The translations under genes and the position numbers were made by a program. A stretch of 44,259 bases of DNA from NCBI RefSeq assembly GCF_900205965.1, contig NZ_OAOF01000027.1, forward strand, positions 1-44,259. The letters are read 5' to 3'. Below are positions 27,815 to 37,501 of this stretch, one piece after another. The DNA is from Lacrimispora amygdalina. GTDB lineage: Bacteria > Bacillota > Clostridia > Lachnospirales > Lachnospiraceae. How positions within the stretch are numbered: position 1 is the first letter of the stretch; each line of letters starts with the position of its first letter. The notes under the pieces were generated by a model. That model was not told where the DNA came from. It saw only the letters and a list, made by a program, of their open reading frames with translations, and searched no databases.

Positions 27815-30275
27815 ACAGGATATAGCGGTTAAAATTGAAATGCTTATTAATGGTGAGATTTCAATTGATGAAATTATCATAGAGATTTCGAAAGATCCAA
27901 TTGATGCATTTTATTGGAAGACAGTTAGACGTTTACTTGTATCATATGGAAAGTTTGTAAGTGATACAAAGTATAAAGATGATTATATTATGGCATTACG
28001 TGACTATTTGATTATCTTTGATGAGAGTGTACACGTTAGTGATGATCAGTTTCTTTTGGATAATGAATTCGGTATTTCTTTGGATGCTGTTGAAAATAAA
28101 TACTTTGCATCATTTTGTGTTCTAGAAGGGATAAATGAAAAATTTGTTAAAGAAGCATTTATTAAAGAGGGTAAAACTGAAATTATAAAGTATGATGCTA
28201 ATTTAATTGCAGATTCAAAGATAGTGGAATTAACAGGATATACTAGGTTCAAGACCTTGGATCAAAAAATAGCTGTTTATGGAGCACTAAATACCCCGGA
28301 GGGATATACCTCCTTAATCTCATTACCGACAGGAGGAGGGAAGAGTCTAGTAACACAAACTATCTCATATCAGAAAGATGGATTAACAATTGTTGTTGTT
28401 CCAACTGTATCATTAGCGTTGGATCAGGAACGTGTTACAAGAGAAATAATAAAGCGTACTTCAAATGAAAGAGAAATATTTGCATATTCTAGTGGAGTAA
28501 ATGCTGGACCGATATTGAAGGCAATTCAGGATAAAAAAGCTAAAGTATTATTTATATCTCCTGAAGCATTGCTAGAGAATCCACATTTTTTTAATGTTAT
28601 TAGAGATGCAAATAAGGCGCGATATTTGAAAAATATAGTTATAGATGAAGCACATATTGTAGTAGATTGGGGAGCAGGGTTTAGAGTAGATTATCAGTGC
28701 CTTGAAGCATGGAGAAATATGCTTTTAATGTCCAATCCATCGTTGAGAACCATCCTATTATCTGCCACATTTGAGGATAAATGTGTTGAGATTTTGAAAA
28801 ACTTCTTCGAAGTGGACGGAAAGTGGATAGAGATTCGGTGTGATGCTCTAAGGCATGAACCTAGGTACTGTGTCGTTAGAAAAAGAAGTAATGACGAAAA
28901 AGAAGCGAGTGTGGTTGACATGGTAAAAAAATTACCACATCCGTTGATTATATATGTGGCTCGTCCAGTAGAAGCAGAGCATTACAAAGAATTATTATCA
29001 AAATCTGGAATTAACAATGTAAAAACGTTTACAGGCCTTACAGGAGCATCGCAAAGAAGACAATTAATACAGGAATGGGTAGATGATGAATTCGAAGTAA
29101 TGATTGCTACTTCAGCTTTTGGTATTGGAGTAGATAAACCGGATGTTAGAACGGTAATTCATACATATATTCCGCAAAATGCTAATACTTTTTATCAAGA
29201 ACTAGGGCGAGGAGGCAGAGATGGATTACCTTGTTTAAGTGTGATGTGTTTACATCCTGAAGATGCTACTATAGGTCGAGATCGAATCACCAAAAAGGTA
29301 TTAACCGCGGAAAAAATACTTGGAAGATGGGATAGTATGTATAATAATCCAAAATCCAAGAGATTCCCTAACAATAAGGTTTGTATAGATACATCTATAC
29401 GCCCCAATTATGCGGATAATGATGAGTTTGATGATTCCCCAACAAGTGATGCAGACATGAACTGGAATGTCTATGTTCTCTTAATCTTGCGACGATATAA
29501 TATGATAAAAATTTTGGAGGTGTCGATTGAAACCGGTAAATACATGATTATTATCGAGATTGTTGATGATAGATTGAGAACTAATAATGCTGCTTTGAAG
29601 GATCATATCGAAAACATTAGAGAGGCGGAATGGAATTATTACAATGATGCGTATAATGCGATGAGTAATTCTGTAAGGAGTAATTCCCAAAATTGTTTGT
29701 CGGAATTATTTACAGATACATATTCAAAAGTATATGAATTCTGCGCTGGTTGTAATGCTCATAGTTCTCCAATAATAGGAGATGTTCCTAAGTTTCCATT
29801 GAAGAATAGAGTTGGTTTACCATTAAGAAAGCTTACAGAAGAACAAGCAATTTTATTTGGAGATTCTCCAGAGGCAGTGATTATTTGTAAAAATACTGAG
29901 AAATGGAACGTTTTAGATCGGTTAATTGAAAAAGGAGCTTCATTAATTATTTTTCCAGACGAATTTGATGCGGATGATATTACAATAGATATAAAAACAA
30001 AGAAAAATGTATTTATTGTAGGATTAGAAGAGGCATATCAATTATCTAGCAAAAAATCTCTTTTTTATACATCGGGTTTAATTGCTGTAGTGTATCCGGA
30101 AAATGAGAGGGAAATTGGTGAGCAATATAACATAATTAGAAATAATTTTTGCGAAAAGGAATCGACAAGAGTAATACATATTATAAACAAAAATGCATAT
30201 ATTGCATCTGCAGAAAAGACTTTTACAGAGATGGTAAATGGACCTAGTCTCCAAGCAAATGTCGTGTATGTCTAG
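27807..30275 (+). CDS. dpdF: RecQ-like DEAH helicase, DpdF-like
   Basis: This 822-residue superfamily 2 helicase has PTGGGKS at 174-180, DEAH at 280-283, LLSAT (motif III), SAFGIGVDKPD and YQELGRGGRDG (motif VI), a clear RecQ-type set. CAGCNAH near 645-651 may be part of a metal site. The C-terminal 200 residues lack RecQ's RQC/HRDC signature and read like a Rossmann or phosphoribosyltransferase-like fold, as expected of DpdF. I choose the ATG at 27807, which overlaps the DpdE-like stop by 8 bp and has GGAG six bases upstream; a TTG at 27795 is possible. The role in restriction is inferred from the operon. Confidence 0.75.
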   Translation: MNRQDIAVKIEMLINGEISIDEIIIEISKDPIDAFYWKTVRRLLVSYGKFVSDTKYKDDYIMALRDYLIIFDESVHVSDDQFLLDNEFGISLDAVENKYFASFCVLEGINEKFVKEAFIKEGKTEIIKYDANLIADSKIVELTGYTRFKTLDQKIAVYGALNTPEGYTSLISLPTGGGKSLVTQTISYQKDGLTIVVVPTVSLALDQERVTREIIKRTSNEREIFAYSSGVNAGPILKAIQDKKAKVLFISPEALLENPHFFNVIRDANKARYLKNIVIDEAHIVVDWGAGFRVDYQCLEAWRNMLLMSNPSLRTILLSATFEDKCVEILKNFFEVDGKWIEIRCDALRHEPRYCVVRKRSNDEKEASVVDMVKKLPHPLIIYVARPVEAEHYKELLSKSGINNVKTFTGLTGASQRRQLIQEWVDDEFEVMIATSAFGIGVDKPDVRTVIHTYIPQNANTFYQELGRGGRDGLPCLSVMCLHPEDATIGRDRITKKVLTAEKILGRWDSMYNNPKSKRFPNNKVCIDTSIRPNYADNDEFDDSPTSDADMNWNVYVLLILRRYNMIKILEVSIETGKYMIIIEIVDDRLRTNNAALKDHIENIREAEWNYYNDAYNAMSNSVRSNSQNCLSELFTDTYSKVYEFCAGCNAHSSPIIGDVPKFPLKNRVGLPLRKLTEEQAILFGDSPEAVIICKNTEKWNVLDRLIEKGASLIIFPDEFDADDITIDIKTKKNVFIVGLEEAYQLSSKKSLFYTSGLIAVVYPENEREIGEQYNIIRNNFCEKESTRVIHIINKNAYIASAEKTFTEMVNGPSLQANVVYV

Positions 30276-30287
30276 AAAGGGAGAAGC

Positions 30288-31061
30288 ATGTTTAAAGAAA
30301 AGATGTTAACAACCGCTATACCTGAAAGGGTATATGCGTTGTGTAAGATAGTTGAAAAAAATCCGATATCTTCTGGTGAACTTAAGGATAAGATGGAACC
30401 AGATTTTTTGGGAAACGGCTCAGTTTACTTTAATGACTATAAGAATGCAGCAGAAGAATTAGGCCTTATTACTATTTCGGATGACTTAATTCAGTTGGCA
30501 GTAGATGCAAAAACAGTCAAAAATATAGAAAACATGCGTAGGTATATAAATACACAGTTAGAAAAGTTTAATAACGGTCAGTTTTATAAGGTTACTAATG
30601 CATATTTTGAAAAAGAAGCATCTATGTTTAAAGAGGATAAGAATATAGCCAACCTTGGACCTCTTTTTACTGAGTTGACAGGGATGCCTGTAGATGCTGT
30701 TGCGATGAGAGCTTGGAGATTTTGGGCTTCATTTTTAGGCTTTGGATATCTGCAGGAAATGTTTATTGTACCAAATGCTTGTGTTTTTTTATCGGATCTT
30801 ATAGAGTCATCAGATCTTGAAACAAAAACCAGATACTCAATCAGTGAATTTGTGGAAAAAATATTGCCTATGTCTAATATCGTCATCTCTGATCCGGAAA
30901 GTAGGAAGTTTAATTATGGTGTATCAAATGGTTTAAGAGCTTTACAAGATCTAGGAAAAATAAGAATGGAACATATTATGGACCAAATGGATATGTGGAC
31001 GTTATATCCGCTAAAATCATATTCAAATGATTCAACTATTACACATATTACTATTTTGTAA
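30288..31061 (+). CDS. dpdG: Small winged-helix-like protein, DpdG position
   Basis: This 257-residue protein starts at ATG after AAAGGGAG, 13 bp downstream of the RecQ-like gene. Its first 80 residues (ERVYALCKIVEKNPISSGEL ... GLITIS) read like a winged-helix DNA-binding domain. The rest is helical with no enzymatic motif. Size and place between RecQ-like and ATPase genes match DpdG. Function is unknown; a DNA-binding or adaptor subunit of the effector is a reasonable guess. The Dpd name rests mostly on synteny. Confidence 0.6.
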   Translation: MFKEKMLTTAIPERVYALCKIVEKNPISSGELKDKMEPDFLGNGSVYFNDYKNAAEELGLITISDDLIQLAVDAKTVKNIENMRRYINTQLEKFNNGQFYKVTNAYFEKEASMFKEDKNIANLGPLFTELTGMPVDAVAMRAWRFWASFLGFGYLQEMFIVPNACVFLSDLIESSDLETKTRYSISEFVEKILPMSNIVISDPESRKFNYGVSNGLRALQDLGKIRMEHIMDQMDMWTLYPLKSYSNDSTITHITIL

Positions 31062-31076
31062 GAAAGAGGTGGGAAT

Positions 31077-34000
31077 ATGAATTCAGATATAGCAAAAGAA
31101 CGAATTTCATATGTTGCAAAACCGGATTCAATCACTTCTTCCGAGGGTGATTTTTTAGCAACTCACGTTGCTGTTAAACGTCTTAAGGTATTAGATAAGT
31201 TTGATATATCGCCATTAGGTGGAAAGTCTCATTCAGAAGAAGATATATTTAAACAGTATGTGCTTAATCCTGAAGATAAGCATCAGTTTATAGCTGTTTA
31301 TGGTCAGAGTGGAACGGGAAAATCTCACCTGATAAGATGGTTCGCAGCTAGATATGAGCAAAATAAGCCTAAAGATGAAGTTGTTCTGTTTATCAGAAGA
31401 AGAGATAATACATTAAAAGGGACGATTCGGCAGCTTTTAGATAAACCAGAAGTTCATGGAATTTCAAATAAAGAAGTATATGAACGTTTGGTAAAAGCTG
31501 CTGTTTCTATAGAAGAAAATAAATTAAAGGATCTGATTTATCATAATTTTATTATTGAGATAGATAATGATATGGATGATCATGATATACAAATTGGGAA
31601 TGTTGCAAAGAGAAAATTAGTAGCATTTTTAAATAATGAAATTGTACATGATTATTTACTTGGAAAAAAGGGACCAATTGAGAGAATGTATTCAAAAATC
31701 GCGGAGCATTCTTCCGTAGATAGAGATACGATTGCTCAATTTGAGCCATCAGACTTTAGAGTTTCACAGGATTTGTATGAGAGTATCCAGAGAGCAGGTG
31801 GAGATCGTAAAGCAGAAAGACTTGCATTGGAACTTTTGTCGGATGAAAAGGGGCCTAAGGCAGCTAAGGAAATTGCAGACTATTTAAATCAATTTAGAAA
31901 TGATGTAATTCAGAGATGCGCTGGAATAGAGCCGGGTGATTTCAAGCAGATCTTCTTGGATATTCGTAAAGAACTTTTTAGGATTGATAAAAAGTTAACT
32001 TTGTTTATAGAGGATGTCACATCGTTTACAGGCGTTGATACAGCCTTGTTAGATGCTTTGATTGAGGAACATACTGGAAAACGAACTGGCGATGAATTAT
32101 GCAGAATTTCCTCCATTGTTGGAACAACGAACAACTATCTTCAAAATAATTTCAAGGATAATCATAAGGATAGAATTACAAAATATGTATATATTCCAAG
32201 TGATGTTTTAGATGAAGAAGGAATCTTTGAATTTGTTGCAAGATATGTTAATACAATGTCTTTGTCTGAAGATATTATTTCTGATTGGGTTGTAGGTCAT
32301 GCCAATCCTGAAGATTATCCAATTCATGATGTGGTTGAAGGAAAAAATTGGGAATATGTTAGCGTTGGTCGTGGTAAGAAAATTAATATTTATCCGTTCA
32401 CCAAAAATAGTATTCGATATTTTTACAATAATGTTCTGCAGAAAGGTCATCAGACACCTCGATATATCATAAGGGATATAATCGAACCGGTTGTAAGAGA
32501 TGCCATTTTTAATAGGGATAATTTCCCAAGCTTTGATGTGGATGTTGTTAATCATAATCAAACATTAACATTTAGAATTCACAATCAAATTAAAAATCAA
32601 GAACTTGGTAACAGGCTGTACAAGTTTATGAGTATTTGGGGGAATGGTAAACCTGAAGAATACACGGATGCTAAAAATGTTACATACATTTCTTCTATAA
32701 GAAAAGAGATATTTGAAGATTTTGGATTTCCAATCGTTGATATGGACAAGATATCAGTTCCGGATCTTAGTCCAGATCCTGGCCCAGATCCAAAACCAGG
32801 ACCAGAGCCGATTCCTGGACCTGATCCAAATTCTGGTCCGGAACTTCAGTTGCCAGCTGCAAAAGTAAAAAAAGTCAATGATGCGAATACATTGCTCACA
32901 AAATGGACAAATGAAAAGAAAATTGATATTTCGGCCACTGTCGGAGCAGCTGGTACTGTGCATTCTGCTATTTATGATGAAATACCAGACTATTTGTTTT
33001 CGGCTATTAATTGGCAGGTAGAGGGTATTTCTATGGACAATGCTGATAAGGTAAAGAATTCTACTTTCTTGTTGGTTGCTTTGGAAGGTCAGACAAAAAA
33101 GGAAGGTTTGTACACCTTACCAGCAACATGGAACAGTGTAAATATTATTTTGGCATTGATTCGTTGGAAAGAATTTGGTAATAAGAGCTGGAATTACCCA
33201 GATGCTGATTTTGATGCATATTTAATTACCACATGGACTGAAAGAATAAAAAAAGATATTGTAAGAAGAGTGGCTGAATATAAGGATGGAATAGAAGCAT
33301 CGTATATTGAAGCTGCGGTCTCGGCTGAGATTTATAGAACAATTTTGGCAGGTGAATTCAGAGAAAAAAATCTTAAAAATTTCAATTTGCAAGCCTTGTT
33401 GGCAAGTAAACCAAATAAGTCGACATCTAATATGCATAGTTCAGAGTGGAATAAACTATTAACAGTTATGACGCAAAAAAACGCTGATAAGAATAATCAA
33501 GAAACTGTTAGAAAGTATTTTAATATAGGACAGGCTGGTGCTAGTAAGATTATTGTTTTGGATTCAATCGCATTATCAAAGACATTTTCAAAGGTGAAGA
33601 GAAATAAACTTCAGATTGAAGATGGGGAACGCCAGAATGACGATAGAATAACTCAGCGTAGAGATGCATACACATTTCTTTCGGATATTGAGGAACGTAT
33701 TGAGGCAGTTGCTAAAGCAGAACTAGAAGTAGGACGTGCAAAAGTACAGTTGATATTTGATGCATTGGGTGATGATAAAATAGATGAAACTATTATTTCT
33801 GAATTTGCTGAAAGAGTAAAGAAATTTTACGAGGCCGCCAATAGTGCACAGGTCAATGTTAAGGAGATCTCTTTAGATTCACTCAAGAAGACAGCAAATT
33901 TAGAGAAAGCAATTTCAGATATTGCCAATGCTATGGAAGAGGATGATCCATTAAATATAATAATGGCTTTTTCGGGTGATCCTGTTTCAGTTATATCTTC

Positions 34001-34181
34001 GTTTGTTGATATCATTATCAATGTTAAAGCGGATGTAGATAAAGCAAATCTTCAAATAAAGACAAAACTTGAAGCGTTGGGGGCTGATGGAGGTTATGTC
34101 GAATCTGAGAACAGATATAAAGGTGAACAAGAGGTTATCTCGCAATGTAAAGAAAAAATAGAAAGGATGGTCAATGTATGA
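31077..34181 (+). CDS. dpdH: Large P-loop ATPase, DpdH-like
   Basis: This 1034-residue AAA-like ATPase has Walker A GQSGTGKS at 76-83, with LIRWFAARY after it, and a Walker B-like LFIEDVTSF (about 300-310), then SSIVGTTNNY as a sensor-like segment. A proline-rich linker of DPGPDP/PGPEP repeats (about 562-594) joins the ATPase to a helical C-terminal half ending in predicted coiled coil. It corresponds in size and place to DpdH. It may be the signalling or motor ATPase of the restriction complex. ATG follows AGAGGTGGG. Its stop overlaps the next start by four bases (ATGA), indicating translational coupling with the 218-residue protein. Confidence 0.75.
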   Translation: MNSDIAKERISYVAKPDSITSSEGDFLATHVAVKRLKVLDKFDISPLGGKSHSEEDIFKQYVLNPEDKHQFIAVYGQSGTGKSHLIRWFAARYEQNKPKDEVVLFIRRRDNTLKGTIRQLLDKPEVHGISNKEVYERLVKAAVSIEENKLKDLIYHNFIIEIDNDMDDHDIQIGNVAKRKLVAFLNNEIVHDYLLGKKGPIERMYSKIAEHSSVDRDTIAQFEPSDFRVSQDLYESIQRAGGDRKAERLALELLSDEKGPKAAKEIADYLNQFRNDVIQRCAGIEPGDFKQIFLDIRKELFRIDKKLTLFIEDVTSFTGVDTALLDALIEEHTGKRTGDELCRISSIVGTTNNYLQNNFKDNHKDRITKYVYIPSDVLDEEGIFEFVARYVNTMSLSEDIISDWVVGHANPEDYPIHDVVEGKNWEYVSVGRGKKINIYPFTKNSIRYFYNNVLQKGHQTPRYIIRDIIEPVVRDAIFNRDNFPSFDVDVVNHNQTLTFRIHNQIKNQELGNRLYKFMSIWGNGKPEEYTDAKNVTYISSIRKEIFEDFGFPIVDMDKISVPDLSPDPGPDPKPGPEPIPGPDPNSGPELQLPAAKVKKVNDANTLLTKWTNEKKIDISATVGAAGTVHSAIYDEIPDYLFSAINWQVEGISMDNADKVKNSTFLLVALEGQTKKEGLYTLPATWNSVNIILALIRWKEFGNKSWNYPDADFDAYLITTWTERIKKDIVRRVAEYKDGIEASYIEAAVSAEIYRTILAGEFREKNLKNFNLQALLASKPNKSTSNMHSSEWNKLLTVMTQKNADKNNQETVRKYFNIGQAGASKIIVLDSIALSKTFSKVKRNKLQIEDGERQNDDRITQRRDAYTFLSDIEERIEAVAKAELEVGRAKVQLIFDALGDDKIDETIISEFAERVKKFYEAANSAQVNVKEISLDSLKKTANLEKAISDIANAMEEDDPLNIIMAFSGDPVSVISSFVDIIINVKADVDKANLQIKTKLEALGADGGYVESENRYKGEQEVISQCKEKIERMVNV

Positions 34182-34834
34182 TTTTTGATGAATTGGTTGT
34201 AACTGAAAAAGCCTTGAAGGATCTAAAGACGAAAACTGATTTGCAAAGGAATAAGGCACTTCAAGAAAATACAGACACCAGATATCGAATAGTTCTTAAG
34301 CAAACAGAGAGCTTTATATCAACGTTGGAATATTTATATGAAGATGCAAAAATTCAAAAGAATGATGAAATATTGAATTCGACAAAAGAGTTGTTGGATA
34401 CTCTTGAAACGGCTATATCTACAGGAATGGCAATACAAGACGACGTTGCTAAGTCGGAAAACTCTTATAAGGGTATTCAATCAGAAATGAAAAAAGAGTG
34501 GTCGAAAAAATATTCTGACATTACCGGATCGACTGTGAGTACATTAGAAGCTATTAAAGGTATTGATCCAGAAAGTGTAGATAACTGTTTGAAAAAAATT
34601 CAGGGAGCTGTTACATGGGAGCTGGGAACAGGTCAGTATGTGACAATGACAAAAGGAATTCTTGAAGCGGAGCAGTTGATTGTGAAGCTTGGCCTGGACA
34701 ATGAAATAGTAACTTTTCTTCAAAATACAAATGCTGGTAGAGCAACTTTACTGGATCTGAATGATAAGGTATTAAAGTGGATACGTGATGAAAAATTGGA
34801 AGGAAAAATTAGGATTTCATTCGTGAGAAAGTAA
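34178..34834 (+). CDS. Small coiled-coil protein coupled to the DpdH-like ATPase
   Basis: This 218-residue protein is not one I recognise. It is helical throughout, with heptad-like stretches (EKALKDLKTKTDLQRNKALQ; ESFISTLEYLYEDAKIQKND), and has no signal peptide, membrane segment or catalytic motif. The ATGA overlap with the upstream ATPase indicates a stoichiometric partner, perhaps the position taken by DpdI in Dpd loci. It is the last gene of the first operon; the dndB promoter follows. Confidence 0.7.
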   Translation: MIFDELVVTEKALKDLKTKTDLQRNKALQENTDTRYRIVLKQTESFISTLEYLYEDAKIQKNDEILNSTKELLDTLETAISTGMAIQDDVAKSENSYKGIQSEMKKEWSKKYSDITGSTVSTLEAIKGIDPESVDNCLKKIQGAVTWELGTGQYVTMTKGILEAEQLIVKLGLDNEIVTFLQNTNAGRATLLDLNDKVLKWIRDEKLEGKIRISFVRK

Positions 34835-34843
34835 CATTTCAGA

Positions 34844-34872
34844 TTGACAAAAATAAATGCAAGAGATATACT
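34844..34872 (+). promoter_or_regulatory. Consensus sigma-A promoter of the dnd operon
   Basis: TTGACA at 34844-34849 and TATACT at 34867-34872 are 17 bases apart. The predicted start is near 34879, 37 bp before the dndB ATG at 34916. The -10 box lies inside a large palindrome, so a protein bound there would block RNA polymerase. Confidence 0.85.
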
Positions 34873-34898
34873 TAAGTAGGTACTTACGTATATCTCTT
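34861..34898. promoter_or_regulatory. 38-bp near-perfect palindrome over the dnd promoter: operator candidate
   Basis: Outer arms AAGAGATATAC (34861-34871) and GTATATCTCTT (34888-34898) are exact complements; the inner part TAAGTA-GG-TACTTA (34873-34886) is also exact. Only T34872/C34887 fail to pair, giving 18-base arms around a GG centre. It covers the -10 box. It also contains TAAG-N10-CGTA (34873-34890), one base from the TACG-N10-CGTA motif that I recall being reported for DndB autoregulation in Salmonella. The following TTTTT means it could alternatively end the upstream transcript. Confidence 0.65.
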
Positions 34899-34915
34899 TT
34901 TATGTGGGGGAAACA

Positions 34916-35986
34916 ATGGATTTTGTATATAGATTTCCAGTAGTAAAAGGAATACAAGCGGAAACAGAATATTATATTGCGATGGTTCCCTTAAAAATGT
35001 TATCAAAACTTTTTCCAATTGATGATGAAGAGTTTGTTTTACCGGAATATAGGGCGCAAAGAAAACTTAATGAGGTTAGAATACCGATAATTAGTAAATA
35101 TATTTTAGATAATCGTGATTCGTATGTGTTTTCAGCTTTGGCAGCGTCTATTGATGGTAATTATAGATTTGAACCTAGTAAAAAGAATGCTGATACCGGA
35201 GTTCTTGAAGTTTCTATGGATGCACATTTTTTAATAAATGATGGGCAACATAGAAAATCGGCAATACTTGCAGCGATTAAAGAAGATCCATCTTTGGAAA
35301 ATGAAACAATATCTATTGTGTTTTATGCTGACCGAGGATTATTGAGAAGCCAGCAAATTTTTACTGACTTAAATAAGAATGCGGTTAAAACATCCAATTC
35401 GATTTCGGAATTGTATGATTCTAGAGATGAGATGGCTGTGATCACTAGGAATGTAATATGGAGGATTGATTTCTTAAATACATACACAGATAAAGAGAAA
35501 GATAATCTTGGTAAATATTCTTCGAGTCTGTTTACCTTAAATACTTTTTATACTGCAAATAAAAGTATTGTAGGTAGAAATCAGGGAGATGGAATAAAAG
35601 AATTTTTGCTTAAGTATTGGTCCTTGGTTGTGAAAAACATGAAGCAATGGCAAGAATTATTATCACACGAGATTACGAAAGTTGATTTGAGAGAAAACTA
35701 TATTGCAACACAGAGTATTGTAATACAAGCTTTTGGTAGAGTAGGAAATTATTTTTATTCTCAACAGATAGAACCTGAAGAGTATATTGCAAAAGTAGAA
35801 AAAATAAATTGGAATAGAAATGCTAAGCAGTGGTACATGCGTGCTGTGGCAAAAAATGGAAGAATTATCACGAATAAAAAAGCTGCAATGTTAATTGCAA
35901 ATGTAATAAAAGTAGAAATTGGAATTCCTTTGACTGAGGAAGAAAAATGTGCTGAGGAAGTTCTAACAAAGACAATATCAGAATAG
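34916..35986 (+). CDS. dndB: DNA phosphorothioation regulator DndB (DGQHR domain)
   Basis: This 356-residue protein has the diagnostic DGQHR at 109-113 in FLINDGQHRKSAIL, and the later FTDLNKNAVKTS stretch typical of the ParB-like DGQHR family. DndB is known as a negative regulator of dnd transcription and of modification level, not a modifying enzyme. I choose ATG at 34916 because GGGGGAA lies just before it; a GTG at 34904 overlaps that ribosome site. It is first in an operon whose promoter carries a large palindrome, consistent with autoregulation. The next gene starts 12 bp downstream. Confidence 0.9.
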   Translation: MDFVYRFPVVKGIQAETEYYIAMVPLKMLSKLFPIDDEEFVLPEYRAQRKLNEVRIPIISKYILDNRDSYVFSALAASIDGNYRFEPSKKNADTGVLEVSMDAHFLINDGQHRKSAILAAIKEDPSLENETISIVFYADRGLLRSQQIFTDLNKNAVKTSNSISELYDSRDEMAVITRNVIWRIDFLNTYTDKEKDNLGKYSSSLFTLNTFYTANKSIVGRNQGDGIKEFLLKYWSLVVKNMKQWQELLSHEITKVDLRENYIATQSIVIQAFGRVGNYFYSQQIEPEEYIAKVEKINWNRNAKQWYMRAVAKNGRIITNKKAAMLIANVIKVEIGIPLTEEEKCAEEVLTKTISE

Positions 35987-35998
35987 AGGCAAGAGAAA

Positions 35999-37498
35999 AT
36001 GGCAGTGACTAAAGAATTAATTGATGGATTGATAGTTACAATTCAGAATTTATATATGGCAGACGATATTCCTTGGATGATTGGATACTCTGGTGGAAAA
36101 GATAGTACAGCGGCGGTTCAGTTGGTATGGATGGCCATTATGAAGCTGCCAGAGGAAGAGCGTAAAAAGAAAATTCATATTATGAATACAGATACGCTTG
36201 TAGAATCACCGGTAGTATCAAAATGGGTAGAAAGGTCTTTGGATTTAATGAGGGAGCAGTCAGAAAAAAAGAACCTTCCTTTTATTCCAGAAAGATTGAT
36301 ACCGGATTATAACAATACTTTTTGGGTGAATTTAATAGGTAGAGGATACCCTTTTCCAAGAATGAAATACCGTTGGTGTACGGATAGATTAAAAATCCAA
36401 CCTGTTAATAATTTTATAAAAAATAAGATCGCTGAACATGGGGAAATCATCTTGGTTTTAGGAACAAGAAAACAGGAGAGTTCACGTCGTAATCGTACGA
36501 TGACGAATCTTGAGAAAAAAAGAGTCAGAGAATTGCTTAGCCCTAATCCAACATTAGCGAATGAATTGGTTTTTTCTCCAATGGAGGACTGGTCTGATGA
36601 TGATGTATGGTCTTTCTTAATGCAATATAAAAATCCATGGGGATATTCGAATATGGATTTGATGACAATGTATCGTGGTGCAACCGCAGATAATGAATGT
36701 CCTCTTCAGGTGGATAAATCCGCTCCAACATGTGGTAAGAGTCGTTTTGGATGTTGGGTATGTACAATGGTTGAAAAGGACAAGTCTATGGAAGCGATGA
36801 TTGCAAACGACCAGGAAAAAGAATGGATGAGTGCATTATTGGAGTTTCGTAATGAATTTGGCAATGAAGAAGGTGACCGTGAACGAAGAAGTTTTAGAAG
36901 AATGAAAGGAAATCTTCAAGGAAATTATGGAAAACTATTTCATGGCCCATACAAGAAGGAAGTTAGAGAACAATGGCTAGAGAGACTATTGTCTATTCAG
37001 AAAGATATAAATGAAAATGGTCCAGGAGAGTTTTGTGATTTGAAATTGATTAGATTACCTGAACTACAGGTAATTAGACGTATTTGGGTTAATGATAAGC
37101 ATGAATTTGATGATTCATTACCTAGAATATATGAGAAGGTTATTGGAAAAACTTTTGAGGATCCTGAATGGATTCATAATGAGAATTTTGAAAGTGAAGA
37201 GTGGGAGATACTAAAGCAAATATGCTTGGAAATGTATCCAGAAGAAGAATTGGCTTTTGAAATGATGTATACACTAATAGATGTTGAAAATAAGGCATTA
37301 GGTGTTAACCAACGAAAAAATATATTAGAAGATATTAATTCATCTTTGAATAAGACTTTTTATAAAAACGAAGAAGATGCAACACAATATTATTCAGATA
37401 CGTTGATTCGTAAAAAAGAGAATGGCGGGAAGTATAACGAAAAGTTTTTGGATTATCAACCGCTTGAATCAGAATTTGATGATAGTGAGGAAGAGTAA
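35999..37498 (+). CDS. dndC: Phosphorothioation sulfurtransferase DndC
   Basis: This 499-residue PAPS-reductase/ATP-pyrophosphatase family protein has the PP-loop SGGKDS at 31-36, the YRWCTDRLKIQP segment, and a cysteine set C234, C245, C252 and C255 (CGK...GCWVC) expected to hold the 4Fe-4S cluster. DndC activates the DNA backbone with ATP and passes on sulfur received from the cysteine desulfurase. All key residues are present. It lies between dndB and dndD with gaps of 12 and 3 bp. Confidence 0.95.
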   Translation: MAVTKELIDGLIVTIQNLYMADDIPWMIGYSGGKDSTAAVQLVWMAIMKLPEEERKKKIHIMNTDTLVESPVVSKWVERSLDLMREQSEKKNLPFIPERLIPDYNNTFWVNLIGRGYPFPRMKYRWCTDRLKIQPVNNFIKNKIAEHGEIILVLGTRKQESSRRNRTMTNLEKKRVRELLSPNPTLANELVFSPMEDWSDDDVWSFLMQYKNPWGYSNMDLMTMYRGATADNECPLQVDKSAPTCGKSRFGCWVCTMVEKDKSMEAMIANDQEKEWMSALLEFRNEFGNEEGDRERRSFRRMKGNLQGNYGKLFHGPYKKEVREQWLERLLSIQKDINENGPGEFCDLKLIRLPELQVIRRIWVNDKHEFDDSLPRIYEKVIGKTFEDPEWIHNENFESEEWEILKQICLEMYPEEELAFEMMYTLIDVENKALGVNQRKNILEDINSSLNKTFYKNEEDATQYYSDTLIRKKENGGKYNEKFLDYQPLESEFDDSEEE

Positions 37499-37501
37499 AC
37501 A

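Noticed and set aside
31077..34834. The ATPase and small protein as DndH and DndG
   Set aside because: The ATPase lacks the HerA/DUF87-like look of DndH (DptH) and the neighbours are SNF2 and RecQ-like helicases, which fit Dpd better.
34904..34915. GTG at 34904 as dndB start
   Set aside because: It overlaps the GGGGGAA ribosome site that serves the ATG at 34916.
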